Shown here piece by piece: positions 22,176 to 33,600 of a DNA stretch of 64,000 nt. Location: NCBI GenBank assembly GCA_027625915.1, contig JANTQA010000038.1, forward strand, positions 248,001-312,000. Direction: 5' to 3'. Both the position numbers and the translations under genes were made by a program. The notes under the pieces were generated by a model. It saw only the letters and a program-made list of their open reading frames with translations, made no database searches and was not told the origin of the DNA. This DNA is from Anaeramoeba flamelloides. Taxonomy: Eukaryota > Metamonada > Anaeramoebidae. Position 1 is the stretch's first letter. Each line of letters starts with the position of its first letter.

Positions 22176-23664
22176 TTATTTTTTATGAATTTTTGATAAA
22201 AAATTTTGACCAATCCTATTTTCAAGGATTTTTTTTCTTTTTAAAGCATTGTTTGTAAAATTTGTTGTTTGTTTAATTTTGGAAAGAGCCATTTTTGTGA
22301 AATTTGTTTTCTTGGTTAATCTTTTTTCAGGGTTTTTCTTTTCAATTTCTTTTTTCTTTTGAATGTTCATTATTAATTTTTCGATTTCTTCCTCTGTGTT
22401 GGTTAAATCCAAAGGAATTTCAATTTGGTTTGGTTCTTGGATCAACTCTGCAATTGCTAAAAAGATTGTGTTGTTGATTAATTTACTTACAAGTTCAAGT
22501 TGAGTAAACTTATTTTCTTCTCCAATTTGTGGTAAAATTTCAAATTCGAGTTCGGAATCTTTTCTTAACGAAACAGAGAGTGTTGGCCGCAATTTGTTTG
22601 GGATCTTGACATGAAGATGGAGATCAAAATAGCTTAACGAAAATCGGATCGTGATTGGTAAAGACGCAAAATTTGGCACGGGCCAATTTAAAACAAAAGA
22701 CGTGCTTGTTGAGAAGGTTAAAAAGGAAAAGATACTAGATTTCTTATCCTTCCCAAACGAGAGGTTTAGTTCTAAATCGTACGAATCTAGAATCTTTTTT
22801 CTTATGTTAGTTGTGAAATTTGGACAAAGCGAGACAGAAGAGATTTGCGGTACAGATTTCCCAATTCGAAGATCGTGTACTTTGATTCCAGACTGAAATT
22901 GGAAAAATGAATTACATGATAATTGGTTTTCAATAGGCGTACAAAAGAAAAGAAAAGAAATGTTTTGGTTTTGTTTTTGTTTTTGTTTAGTTTTTCAATT
23001 TTTTAACAAAAAAAAAAAAAAAAAAAAAAAAGTAAACACAATAAAAAGAAACAAAAAATCAAAAATATAAAGGTGAAATTCATACTAAAATATCTGGTAT
23101 TTCTTGTGTACCAATAGCTGTATTTAGTAGCTGTTCAAAATTTCTTAAAAATTCGGTAGACAACACTTCACTTCCAATTCTTGAGACGAGACTATTCAGC
23201 CATTCACACCTTTCTTTTGTTTCTCCGAATTTAAATTCTTGTCCAAGGAAAGGGAAATCCCGTTCAAGTATATTTTCAGAGGGTGATGCAAATTCTTCTT
23301 TGCTCCAATCAGAATCAGAATCAGAATCAGAATCAGAATCAGAATCTGATTCCCAACCAATTTCAGTTTCTTGTTCTTTTTCCTTTTCCTTTTCCTTTTC
23401 ATTTTCATTTTCATTTTCATTTTCATTTTGTTTTTTATTTTCTTTTTCATTTTTATTTTTTGAAATTGTCTGTTTCTTTTGGCGTAGTCTTTTGATTTTT
23501 CCTTCCGAATACTGATCCAATTTAAAAATCAAATAAAGAAAAAAACCAGTTATTAAAATAAAGAATAACAAACAACCCTTAAAAAACCCAGTTGCAAAAC
23601 CACTTAAAAGTATCAGCATTATGTCAGAAGAAAAATTAAAAAAATGATTTTTTGAGCATTTCAA
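22176..23664 (-). CDS. TEX2/Nvj2-like SMP-domain lipid-transfer protein
   Basis: Two exons read leftwards, 23664..23086 and 22892..22176, with donor GTATGA and acceptor TTTCAG. The phase is exact and gives 431 residues. A hydrophobic stretch (about residues 14-48) should anchor the protein in the ER membrane. It is followed by a basic and then Glu/Asn- and Asp/Ser-rich linker. The SMP domain starts at CEWLNSLVSRIG (about 157) and crosses the intron; it keeps the TEX2 features WLN, VPQI at the start of a strand, a VLNWPVPNF stretch and the late LELVSKLINNTI and IPLDL motifs. SMP domains form lipid-carrying tubes at organelle contact sites. There is no C2 or PDZ domain, so it is shorter than TEX2 and closer to a minimal Nvj2. 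An internal Met at residue 16 is an alternative start. Confidence 0.78.
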
Positions 23665-25024
23665 AATACATCTTTTTAATGGCTTATAAAAGTTGATATT
23701 ATGAACGAATTTTCAAAAACTAAATCAGATTGGTATGATTTCTTTGAATTTTGAAAATTGTGTTATCCTTCGTTTTGTGAGTAACCTCAATACACAATAA
23801 ACATAAAAAAAAAATTTGGAAATTTTTACTTCTTTTTTCCTCTTTTTTCTTTTATTTCTTAGCCACCAATAAAGAACATATGGGATTAAATTCAAAGTAG
23901 TCTTTGTAAAAATAATGGATCTTTATAATATTCTCAGTATTGAACTCTTTTGTAAGTCGAGTTACGTCTGTACACTTTTTAACCCACACTCAATAATCAA
24001 ATAAGGCACAAAAAAAATGTTTTTAGGAACCAATCTTCTTGAGATCAAAAATTTTTTTTTAAGTGAAAACTCTATTTAAAAAAAAATCTTGAAGTAAATT
24101 CAATAGTAAATTTATAAAATATTTGTGTATCTTGAAATTGAAAAACAATTTTTAATCCGATTAAACTTATATTAGAGATTAATTTACGATAAAATTTTAC
24201 ATTATGTTTGTTCCCCCTGTGACAGCCAAGATATTGAATTTATTTCAATGTTTAAGAATATCTATATATATATATAATATTTTGATTATTTGATTTTAAT
24301 TCATACGTATACCAACAATTCTTTAATATATATTATTCAACTTGATTATTTTTTATTCTTGAAATCTCAATCAAATAAAGTAATTTATATTTTAAAAAAA
24401 ATTGGTAACCTTTGATAGTAAATATTTTTAGATAACTAAAATTGTAACCCACCTGAAATAATAAATTGAAAAATAAAAATTCCTTTTTTTTTGTATTTAA
24501 CAATAACTAATTTTAAAATTTGATTAATAATCCATTTTTTAATCATTCTAAAAAAATAAAAACCTGATATTTTAAAAATATTAAAAAAAAATAAACCAAA
24601 AATGATAAAAAAAAGTGCATCACAATTTTTAAAACCAAGCATTACATATCTGTTAATACTGAAATTTAATTGAAAAAAAGTTTAACAAGAAGATTTTTTT
24701 GTTTATCAATCCTATGTTTTTTAAAAGATAATACATATTCTTAATATACTGAATTCTTCTCTATCTTTAGGAAGATCTTGATCTTTTTTCAACTTATCTT
24801 TCGTAAAAAAAAAAACTTACAAAAAAGAAAAAAAAAAAGAAAAGAAAAAGAGAAAGAAATGAAAAAAGATACAATTTGAAAAAAAAAAAAATTCAAAAAA
24901 AAAATAAAAAGAAAGATAAAAAAAAAAAAAACGAAAAAATAAAAAGAAAAAGAATCAAAAAAAAAAAAATGAAACACAAAAATTTACTTAGAGTAGAAAA
25001 AATAATTTTGTACTAAAAATTCTA

Positions 25025-25660
25025 ATTAATTTTTAGAAAGCAGAATAATGAATTAGACTTATAGAATATGTTCTATTTCTTCAATAACTCTGTGATTCTT
25101 TGACTGAAAAAGAGTTAGAATTTCATTATAAAAAATTTATTATGGATATAAAATTAAGAAGAATATCAATACTGAATAAATCAGTTTATAAAGTATTAAT
25201 TCCAATATCTTTATTTAATTACTTGGAAAAAATATAAAAAAAAATATATTCTTTATTTTAAAGAAAATAATTTACCACCAATTTCAATAAAAAATCTGAA
25301 ATATGAAAAAAAAAACACAAACAAACGGTTTTTCTAATATATCAAATGCAATTATATTCTTTCAATTCTATTTGTAAATTTGTTGAGAATAAACAAGTTA
25401 TGGAAACGATTTTTTTGATCAAAATGAATTTAATCAACATCACTTTTCATCAGGAAAAAATATCAGATAAAATCGAGATCAGAAAATTCAATAGCTTTTA
25501 TTTAGGTAATAACAATACTACGAAACAAATTGAATTTTTATCAAGAATCAATAAATTGTAGTTAATGATTTTGGATTGTTTAATAAAATTTGTTAGAATT
25601 GATTTTAATAAAGATATTTTAAAATAAATTTACTTCACTTTTTTAGTAATAGCTTATATT
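25025..25660 (-). repeat. Diverged duplicate of the 10.84-11.28-kb segment
   Basis: It begins with the family D end (AATGAATTAGACTTATAGAAT, then TTCTTTGACTGAAAAAGAGTT) and continues with landmarks also found at 11.06-11.27 kb: ATATCAGATAAAATCGAGATCAG, a TACAATACTA-like box, then TTTAATAAAGATATTTTAAAA and TTTACTTCACTTTTT. The order is conserved and substitutions are frequent. A larger repeat unit including one family D end is implied. Confidence 0.55.
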
Positions 25661-25949
25661 TATATAACAAATTAAAATATCTTTAAAAATTGATAGTTTG
25701 TATTATATTTTTTAAAAAATGATTTATTTAGATATTTTTTGAAAAATGTTTATCTCATGAAATAAGGAGGTAAATTAAAAGAAATTTTTAAAAAATAAAA
25801 AAAAAATAAAAAAAAAAATAAAAAAAAAAAAAGAAAAAAAATAGATACAATATTAAATAAAAATAAAAATAATATCATTTGTATGGAACATATTTTAAAA
25901 AAAAAACAAGTTGTTGTCATTTCTGACATTAAAAAGAATAGAGTTAAAT

Positions 25950-26092
25950 ATTTGATTTTACTCAATTCTCTTGAATTCTGGAAAAATTTCGAACGGTTTT
26001 TTTTAATTTAAGAAATAAAAATAAAAAATTTTTTGAAATTTTCTTTTAATTTCTCAAATATAAAAAAACCCAGGCGCTCACGGCACCCTTTC
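25950..26092. repeat. Hairpin-chain relative, copy 2 (reverse orientation)
   Basis: A 65-70-bp imperfect palindrome (about 26002-26073, AACGGTTTTTTTTAATTT ... TATAAAAAAACC) is followed by GGCGCTCACGGCACC. That is close to the reverse complement of the linker GTGCCGTAGAGTGCC seen at 18.7 and 56.8 kb. It lies about 30 bp beyond the stop codon of the USP39-like gene and could shape its 3' end. Confidence 0.6.
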
Positions 26093-26121
26093 TGTATCAA
26101 CAGGATAAAGGAAAAAAAAAA

Positions 26122-27996
26122 TCAATTGTTTTGTAATTCATATAATTGTATATAAGACTCTGAAACCGAAACTTCTTGAGGCTTTACAACTGCAACGTCT
26201 AAATTTTGAATTTTTAGCCATTGGTCTTCGGTATTATTATAAAGGAATATAAAGAAATTACCCTTTCCAGCTTCTTGACCCTCGTGGCAAATATTGGCTA
26301 TTAAATTATATTTTATTTCTTTTTTTTTTGAGTTTTTATTTAAATTGTCTTGTGGGTTTGTATAATATGAATTTGGGTGAATATAATCTTCAAGATGCAA
26401 ATCCTTTAATGGGCAATTCACAAGTGTATTATTTTTTTCGATCCCCCAAATATGCTTTACAAATCGGCGTATATGCACAAGCAAATATTTGGGATGATTC
26501 ACAATAAAATACTTTCTTCTTTCCTTTTTGATTGGTAATTCTTGGTAATCATTACCATTATATTTATTTAATAAAGTGTAAATGGGAACCTGAGGAATAA
26601 GGTTTTTTTCCAAAGATTTTTTAAATAATGGCTTTACGGGCAGGTCCAATGATAGAAAGAAAAATTGTTGATCAACATATTTGATATTTTTATTTTTCTC
26701 GATATCATAATTACTCTCGATTTGGATTATTTTCTTTTTTCCTTTATCTTTTTCTTTTTCTTTTTCATTCTCTCTTTCTTTTCCATTCTCATTCTCATCC
26801 TCATTCTCATTCTCATTCTCGTTCTCATTCCCATTCTTGGTTTGTTGCTTATTTAAAGCCTTTTCCATTTCTTTTTCGATATTTTTTAAATTGATTTTTT
26901 TTTTCTGATCTTTCCCTTTTTGGTTCACAATTTCTAATTCCATTATTTGATTCTTTGAATCTACTAAATTGTTTGGTTCGCTTGAATTTTTTAAAGTAAT
27001 TATCCTTGGACCAGATCCTTGACTATTGATCACTTCTATTTTATGGCTTCCTGTTTGTTGATTGGCTTGCTTTTCTTTTTTCTCATTCATTTCATCATCA
27101 AGATCAATTTTTTCAATTAAAATCTTGAGCTTGCCAACAAAGGCTGTGCTTAGCGGCCCAGTTACTGTCCTTTTCTTTTTATTAAAGACTAACACATCCT
27201 TTTTTAAGGTATTTAATAACCAACTTAAAAAGATAAAAGGATCACTCCATACAGATGGCTTCCATAGCGTGCCTCCGCGATTGAAGACTTGGTGGACAAA
27301 TTCAAATGGCGACACGATCCCTTTGAAGTTGTCTTTGTTCCACATCTTCCTGAGGGTTTGCCCAAAGGAACGCACCAATGTGGATTGGATCGCTTCCGTA
27401 TTCTTGTTTGTTAAATACCAATTACGTACAGGCTTGGATTGCGATAGCAATTGAAGCGAGACGTTGATCCAATCGGTGTCGTCAATACAGTCAAGCCCTA
27501 CAAAGCCAGGAATAAACTCCTTCTTGTCGACACTCATCTTTGTTATCGAATTTTGGTTAAGCACACGCAATTGCTTTTCTGTGAATGTTGGGTGTAAATT
27601 TGATACGATGTCATCAAATGATTTGTCGATCACCTGGTAGCCATCAGGCAGGCAATAGACCATTCTTTTTTTTAAATCTAAAAATAAATGATGGTTGGTT
27701 TCTACAGAATGAATGTAAGCAGGCGTTCGTTCCCTTCTTCCTTGGAAATTTACTCCGCAGACTAGGCAGCAATATACATTTGTTTTTGATAAAGTTATGC
27801 TGCACATATTTGATAAATCAAAATCAAGCCTCGTGCGATCAATGGTCCCCAAGTATGGGCATCTTTTGTTCGGAAGACGTGAGAAATGCTTTTTAGTTGG
27901 GCTGTTGTTTGGTTGGTGAAGCCTTTTTCTTGGGTTTGTTGTCATACAAGAAGATCTTTTTTTTTTCTCAAAAGAAAATTTGAAAGTAATAGACAA
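26122..27996 (-). CDS. USP39: USP39/Sad1-like tri-snRNP splicing factor
   Basis: A single-exon frame of 624 residues; translation may start at Met18 (MTTNPRKRLH). Residues 45-135 are a UBP-type zinc finger (CPYLGTIDRTRLDFD, CCLVCGVNFQGR, AYIHSVETNHHLFLDL). The USP-fold domain then runs to the C-terminus with the USP39 signatures FVGLDCIDDTDWINVSLQLL, WLLNTL, LIPQVPIYTLLNKYNG, LVHIRRFVKHIWGIEKN and the final SVSESYIQLYEL. As known for USP39 and yeast Sad1, the catalytic Cys is absent (Asp here), so its role should be assembly or stability of the U4/U6.U5 tri-snRNP in the nucleus. A Glu/Asn/Lys-rich insert of about 100 residues splits the USP fold. Human USP39 is 565 residues. Confidence 0.92.
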   Translation of the reverse strand: MSITFKFSFEKKKRSSCMTTNPRKRLHQPNNSPTKKHFSRLPNKRCPYLGTIDRTRLDFDLSNMCSITLSKTNVYCCLVCGVNFQGRRERTPAYIHSVETNHHLFLDLKKRMVYCLPDGYQVIDKSFDDIVSNLHPTFTEKQLRVLNQNSITKMSVDKKEFIPGFVGLDCIDDTDWINVSLQLLSQSKPVRNWYLTNKNTEAIQSTLVRSFGQTLRKMWNKDNFKGIVSPFEFVHQVFNRGGTLWKPSVWSDPFIFLSWLLNTLKKDVLVFNKKKRTVTGPLSTAFVGKLKILIEKIDLDDEMNEKKEKQANQQTGSHKIEVINSQGSGPRIITLKNSSEPNNLVDSKNQIMELEIVNQKGKDQKKKINLKNIEKEMEKALNKQQTKNGNENENENENEDENENGKERENEKEKEKDKGKKKIIQIESNYDIEKNKNIKYVDQQFFFLSLDLPVKPLFKKSLEKNLIPQVPIYTLLNKYNGNDYQELPIKKERRKYFIVNHPKYLLVHIRRFVKHIWGIEKNNTLVNCPLKDLHLEDYIHPNSYYTNPQDNLNKNSKKKEIKYNLIANICHEGQEAGKGNFFIFLYNNTEDQWLKIQNLDVAVVKPQEVSVSESYIQLYELQNN

Positions 27997-30672
27997 AGAA
28001 AAATCAGAAAATGATTTTTTAAGGTAGTTTGGAACTTTTTTGTAGAAATTACTTGTTTTGGTATGTCAGAAGGAAGTTGTATATTTCGATTAACATTTAA
28101 TACCAATTATCATTTTTAGTAAATCCAAAATTATGATAGTCAAATTTCAGCTTGTTTTAAAACAATATAAGTAAATATTACTTTTGTAACCAACTTTTTC
28201 AAAAGTATTTTTTTTTTAATATGTTTTTTACTTGACACAGTAGATTTGTTTTATTTTTTTTTCAAATATAGATTAAACTAAAAAGTTTTGACTATAATCC
28301 TTAAGTGACGAAAAGTTCTATCATATTATTTGGTGAAAAATAAATCGAATGTTTTTTTTTTTCAATTTTGAGTAAATTGTTTCACATATCTCCAGTTAAA
28401 TTTCAACTTTTATTTCATTCCAAAAATCAGAAATATTATGTTTTTCCTTTCAGGAAGTTGGAATTTTATAATTTATTATTATTTTTTTTTGATTATATTC
28501 AAATATTAAATGAGGTATTTTTTTCTAAAAAATATAACAAACTTATTACTTTATCAAATATAGAGCGTTACCTAATAACCAGAAATTGGATTAAAAAGGA
28601 ATTAAATTGATGGAGTACTTTTAGAAAAGAATTTTTTTTAAATTGAAGGGATCTAACCATTGGAAATTTAAAATTAGAAACAAGTAGTTTTTGAAAAAAA
28701 ATTCAATAATAAAAAAAAAATTTAAAAGAATTCTAAATTTCCAAAAATCAAATTTTAATAAAAAAATTTAAGGTTCTATTAAATTTTTTCTAATTTTAAT
28801 TTTAACAGGAAAAAGAAGTGCAATTCGTCATTATCATTTTTAATTTCAAGTTAATCCTTGAGTAAATCTATGATAAATGAATAGTACTTGAATCGATAAT
28901 TTAGTTATTGGTAGTCAAATTAGTTTTCAATTGATTAAATCATTGAGATGAGAGAACTTTTGGGATTTATAAGAGAAAAGATACCACAAAAAAATTTTGC
29001 AAAGTCTTCCGAATTAACTTTAAATATCATTTTGGAATTAAAATTATTTGGAAAATCTTGCAAATTTTACACCAATCGAAAGTTGAAAATAAATTGATCC
29101 AAGAGACTTTACAAATTTTACTAATATAACGATGATTAACCAAAACCTTTCCATAGTGGCCCCTTTACTATTTTAAACTATTCAAGAGCTCTAAAATCTT
29201 TCTTACGGTAGTTATATAAAATTATTAAATAAAAAATTTATAAAAAAAAGTTAGATTTTATAAATATATAGAGTAAATTTATTAAAACTTAAAAAATAAT
29301 AAATTCGTTAATACATTTACTAATGAGATAAATCATAATATTCAAAATAAAATATATTTATATAAAAGTATAAATATTATTTTTTATTCTTTCTATCTTT
29401 TCCAAATTTCCCTTTTTAAGTTTTTTGTTTCCTTCAATTTTATCTTACTTTTTTAGGTGTTGGGGGGGGGGGGGGGTAAAAGTAATTAAAAAAAGAAAAA
29501 AAAAATTGGTAGAAAAGGTCATGAATAAATTATCAAATTGTTCATGATCAGAACTTAAACGAATCGAACTGGACTTAAGCAACTGTAGAGAACTGAATCC
29601 AATAAATGTGATTTGAAACCGAACTAAAGTAAATCGAATCGAACTTTTTGTACAATCTGTTTGGTGATTATTTGAAGTGGGTTTTTTGTCAAGTCTGTAT
29701 ATTGTGTTGGTATTTTGCAAAAACAAGATTTGGGAAACTTGCAATAAAAAAAAATAAATAAAAATATATATATATAAAAGCTTAGTAACTAAAAAGAAAA
29801 TTTTGAAAACTGAATTTTTATTCTTAAAAACTCAGTACTTTAGAGATTCAACAAATCTATACTGTTCTAAATATAAACTTAATAAAGCAAAAATTTTAAT
29901 TAGAATTCTTATTTTCGTTGATTTTTTGACAAATCTAATAATTAATGATATTTTATGGTGATCAATTTAATATATAAAGCTAAACTCAAGGAAAAATTAA
30001 ATTAAGTTACTTACAATTAATCTTTCTCCAACCTCAAAATAGACTTTCCACCTTAAATAATTTTTTTTACTCTGATAAGGAGTTGGTTAATTGTATTTTT
30101 AAAAAATCAGAGATAACAATCGTTTTTTGAACTAAACAAGTTAAATTTTAACAAACGAAAAAGAAAAATTTTAAATCTTGTTAAAATGTTCACATTACTT
30201 TTTTATCAAATTCCACTGTAATAAACTAAAGAAAGAATTTTCATAATCGGACAGTTTAAAATGTGATCAGGTTCGAGAACTTTTACAATGGACAATTAAA
30301 CAATTACACAAATTCTGTCAAGAATAATTTAACTATCCTTTTTAAACCCTTGTTGGAGTGTTTTTGGACAATTCCCCAGAAGAATTGTATTCATAATCAA
30401 TAGTACAAACAAAGATTTCTTTTTTTTAAAGACAAATCTTGTCTTCAAAACGTAGGAGTTTAAAGTCATTTAAAAACTACTTTACAAGGCATTTCAAATT
30501 TACTTGTAAAAACTGTAATTAAACAACAAAGTAGTTTTATATTTTTTTTTAATAATTTTAAAGTTGTAATTATTTGGATTTAGTGATCATATTTCATACT
30601 ATTTATTGTTTTGTAAATTAATTTAACCTTTCGTATTTTTATTTGATTTCATTTTTTTTTTACTTTTTACAA
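27997..30672. other. Divergent intergenic region
   Basis: This separates the divergently transcribed USP39-like and RBR genes, so promoters of both should lie here. No motif is recognised. A G15 run (29462-29476) stands out in the AT-rich background. About 29.54-29.66 kb has several degenerate GAACTgaa/CGAACTaaa-like words. The short frame at 28368 starts with TTG and has no support. Confidence 0.5.
29462..29476 (+). repeat. G15 homopolymer
   Basis: Fifteen consecutive G after TGT, in a region that is otherwise AT-rich. It is the longest G/C run in the window and could form a quadruplex-prone or slippage-prone tract. Confidence 0.9.
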
Positions 30673-33600
30673 ATGTCTTCTGAAAGTGATACCACAATTT
30701 CTAATGAATCTGAAAAAGATTCTTCTTCAAATAGTTCTCTTGATTCAGAAATGGACTTACAAAGAGACACATCAGAATCAAGTAACCAAGAATCTAAAAA
30801 AAAAAGGAAAAAAAAAACAAAACCGAAAAAGAAAAAGAATTCAAAACACAAGTACAAAGTGAAAAGGAAAAAAAAAAAAAACAAGGTTTCTTTTGATACC
30901 GACGAAGACGAAAAAGATCAGTCTTCTGAAACTGAAGTTAGTAGTTACGATGATACTGAAGATGAGAGTGATTCATATTCTAGTGATTCAGAAAATAATC
31001 AAAGAAAAAAAAAAAAAAGGAAAAAAAAAACAAAACCGAAAAAGAAAAAGAATTCAAAACACAAGCACAAAGTGAAAAGGAAAAAAAAAAAAAACAAGGT
31101 TTCTTTTGATACCAACGAAGACGAAAAAGATCAGTCTTTTGAAACTGAAGTTAGTATTTACGATGATACTGAAGATGAGAGTGATTCATATTCTAGTGAT
31201 TCAGAAAATAGAATCAAAAAAAAAAAAAAGTCAAATAAACATCAGAATAAAGATAAGCATAAAGATAAACACTACAAGAAATACAAGCATAAGAAGAAAA
31301 ATCAAAAGAAAAAGAAAAAAGAGAAAGATAAAAAGAAACAGAAACAAAAAAATATCAAGAATAAACACCACAAGAAAGGTAAACACAAAAGCAAAGACAG
31401 ACATAAGAATAAACATAAACATAAGAATAAACATAAGGATAAAGATAAACACCACAAGAAAGGTAAACACAAAAGCAAAGACAAATATCAAAAGAAAGAA
31501 CAACAAAAACATAACAAGAAAGACAAAACCCAAAAGAAACATAAAACACATAGTGAAGAATACAATGATAACATTCTCGGATCTCAAGACGAAACTTTTA
31601 AAAGTGAGAAAAGTTCTGGTTTAGACATTGGTGATGAAAATTTTGTAAACCATGATGAAATTAACGATGAAATACTAAATTCGGATAATTTTGAAGATGA
31701 AGTCGATCAAGATTTAATATCTTTGATTAATAATGAGATCAAACCTCAACCAATCAGCCTGTATATTAAAAAGATACGATATTATTTTATTTTAGAATAC
31801 AATTCAAGCCGGAATGAAAATTATAGACTTAAATTTATTTTTGAGCAAATAAAGAAACTAAACAAACAACTTGTCAACAAAAATAAAAACCAAAATTTGA
31901 AATTTTTAATTTATAAATATTCGAAAGATCACCTCAAAAAAAGCTCATTAACGAGCCGATTAAACCTTTTAGAACCATTTTTTCAGAATGGAAAACCCAA
32001 TTCAAGTAAAAATAGAAAAGAAACGTTTTCAAATCAATCTCAAACACGGGAAAATGATTTGTATACAGCACTAAATGATTTAAAAATTGACATTCTTGAT
32101 CGAAAAACAAATAAAGAAAAATATAAAGTAAGGGATTTTCAAAAAGATATCATTATTCATTGGAGTACGAAGTCAAATGACAAGGATGTGGGATTTGAAG
32201 AAAAGCGTTCAATTGAAGAATTAATCGATCTGAATTTTGAATTCCATTTTTTTGATTTCTTGGCACAAAAAAATAAAAATTTTGATATCAGAAAAGACTT
32301 GATAAATATTTATAAAGAATATTCTCTCAAAGAAAAGAATGATCATTTTTATTATCATGGAATCAGCCAAAAAAATTTCCAAAGCAAATTATTATCCCTA
32401 TTAAATATCCAAAAGACGGGGGTTGTGTATAAGGGGCCAAATTATTTTCATCAGGGTTACAACAAGCACAATATATATAATGTCTTTTTAAATACCATTA
32501 GTACAAAATTCATTTTATTTAAATTAAAGACTGTATATAATTTTGATGATTTGATGCTTGACTTTCTTCAAGAAAGTACCAAGTCACGATGTTTGTTGGA
32601 TTGCATTGCGTTTTTATCCTTTTATAAGCACAAAAGAGATATTTATAAAAAGTTCATCTTAAATTATAAAGAAAGTGATGCAGTTGAATTAAAGAGAGTC
32701 ATTTCAAACCATGGAGACATCAGAACCTTTATAGAAATATTCCAAAATGTCAAATCAGGTAAAATCGATTGTGATAATAATGATTACAATACAAGATTTT
32801 TAAATTGGAAAAAGATCAGAAATGCTTCTGAATATGGGATCAGTATTGTTAATGATTTTGAAAAATGCAATAATCATTTGACATTTGACAAAAGTGAAAA
32901 TAAAACACTTTTCTCCCCATTATTATTAAGGTATCACAATAAAATTAATAATAACCTTGATAACCTTGCCGTACTCTATGATTGCAAATTCGATGAAATC
33001 ATATATTTAACTACCAATACTAGAGAATTAGTATTTGTCTCCAAAACTTCAAGTTACTATATCCATAATGAAAAGCCGCAATATGTTTTTTATTTGGATC
33101 TTGTTCATAAGGATCCTGGAGATTTAAAAAAGAAATATATAATTGACTTAATGAAGATTAATCCGGTAAATTTAAGCAAGAACCAAAAAGCTTTGCTTGA
33201 AGAAACAGAAGGAGAATTAAAAAGCATACATGTATTCACAAATAACGGCATTGGAGTGAATATAAGTAGTGTTCTTTTAATTAAAATTTTGAAAAGGGGT
33301 TCCAGGCTAATGAACGAATTCCAAACCAAGCATAATTGCCTCGTATTTGTTGAGCCGGAAAGGTATACAGCAACAGTTATATATTATAACAAAAACTCGA
33401 ATAATAATGCGATTGAGAATTTAAAAAAGGCATTTTTAGAATTTTTAACGGAAATTAAAAATGGCATCCGAAATAAAAAGGAATTTGTTCGTATAAATTA
33501 TTCAACGGAGATTTACATTAGCAATGGTTTAAATTTGGAAGATTTGCTTATTGATCAACAAAAAAAAAAGATCTTTTTTTTTGATTTAAAAATGGATTTT

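Larger units (their letters stand above)
23665..26121. other. AT-rich intergenic region, repeats at the right side
   Basis: Between the TEX2-like and USP39-like genes, both on the minus strand. 24.78-24.99 kb is almost pure A/T with A-runs. 25.02-25.65 kb shares sequence with 10.84-11.28 kb, including the end of a family D element. 25.95-26.09 kb holds a hairpin module. No gene was found. Confidence 0.5.

Noticed and set aside
23196-23515. Frames overlapping the linker of the TEX2-like gene on both strands
   Set aside because: They are shadows of the Asn/Glu/Lys and Asp/Ser repeats; the SMP-containing frame is the supported one.
24789-24977. Phe-rich frame on the minus strand
   Set aside because: It is a product of A-runs; there is no complexity or conservation.
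28368-28610. 80-codon frame on the plus strand
   Set aside because: It begins with TTG, has no recognisable domain and lies in ordinary AT-rich intergenic DNA.
30260-30300. tRNA-like GGTTCGAGAAC word
   Set aside because: No cloverleaf arms or A box can be drawn around it. I found no tRNA anywhere in the window.
31231-31587. Phe/Val/Leu-rich frames opposite the Lys-rich N-terminus of the RBR gene
   Set aside because: They mirror the AAG/AAA-rich coding repeat and have no independent features.
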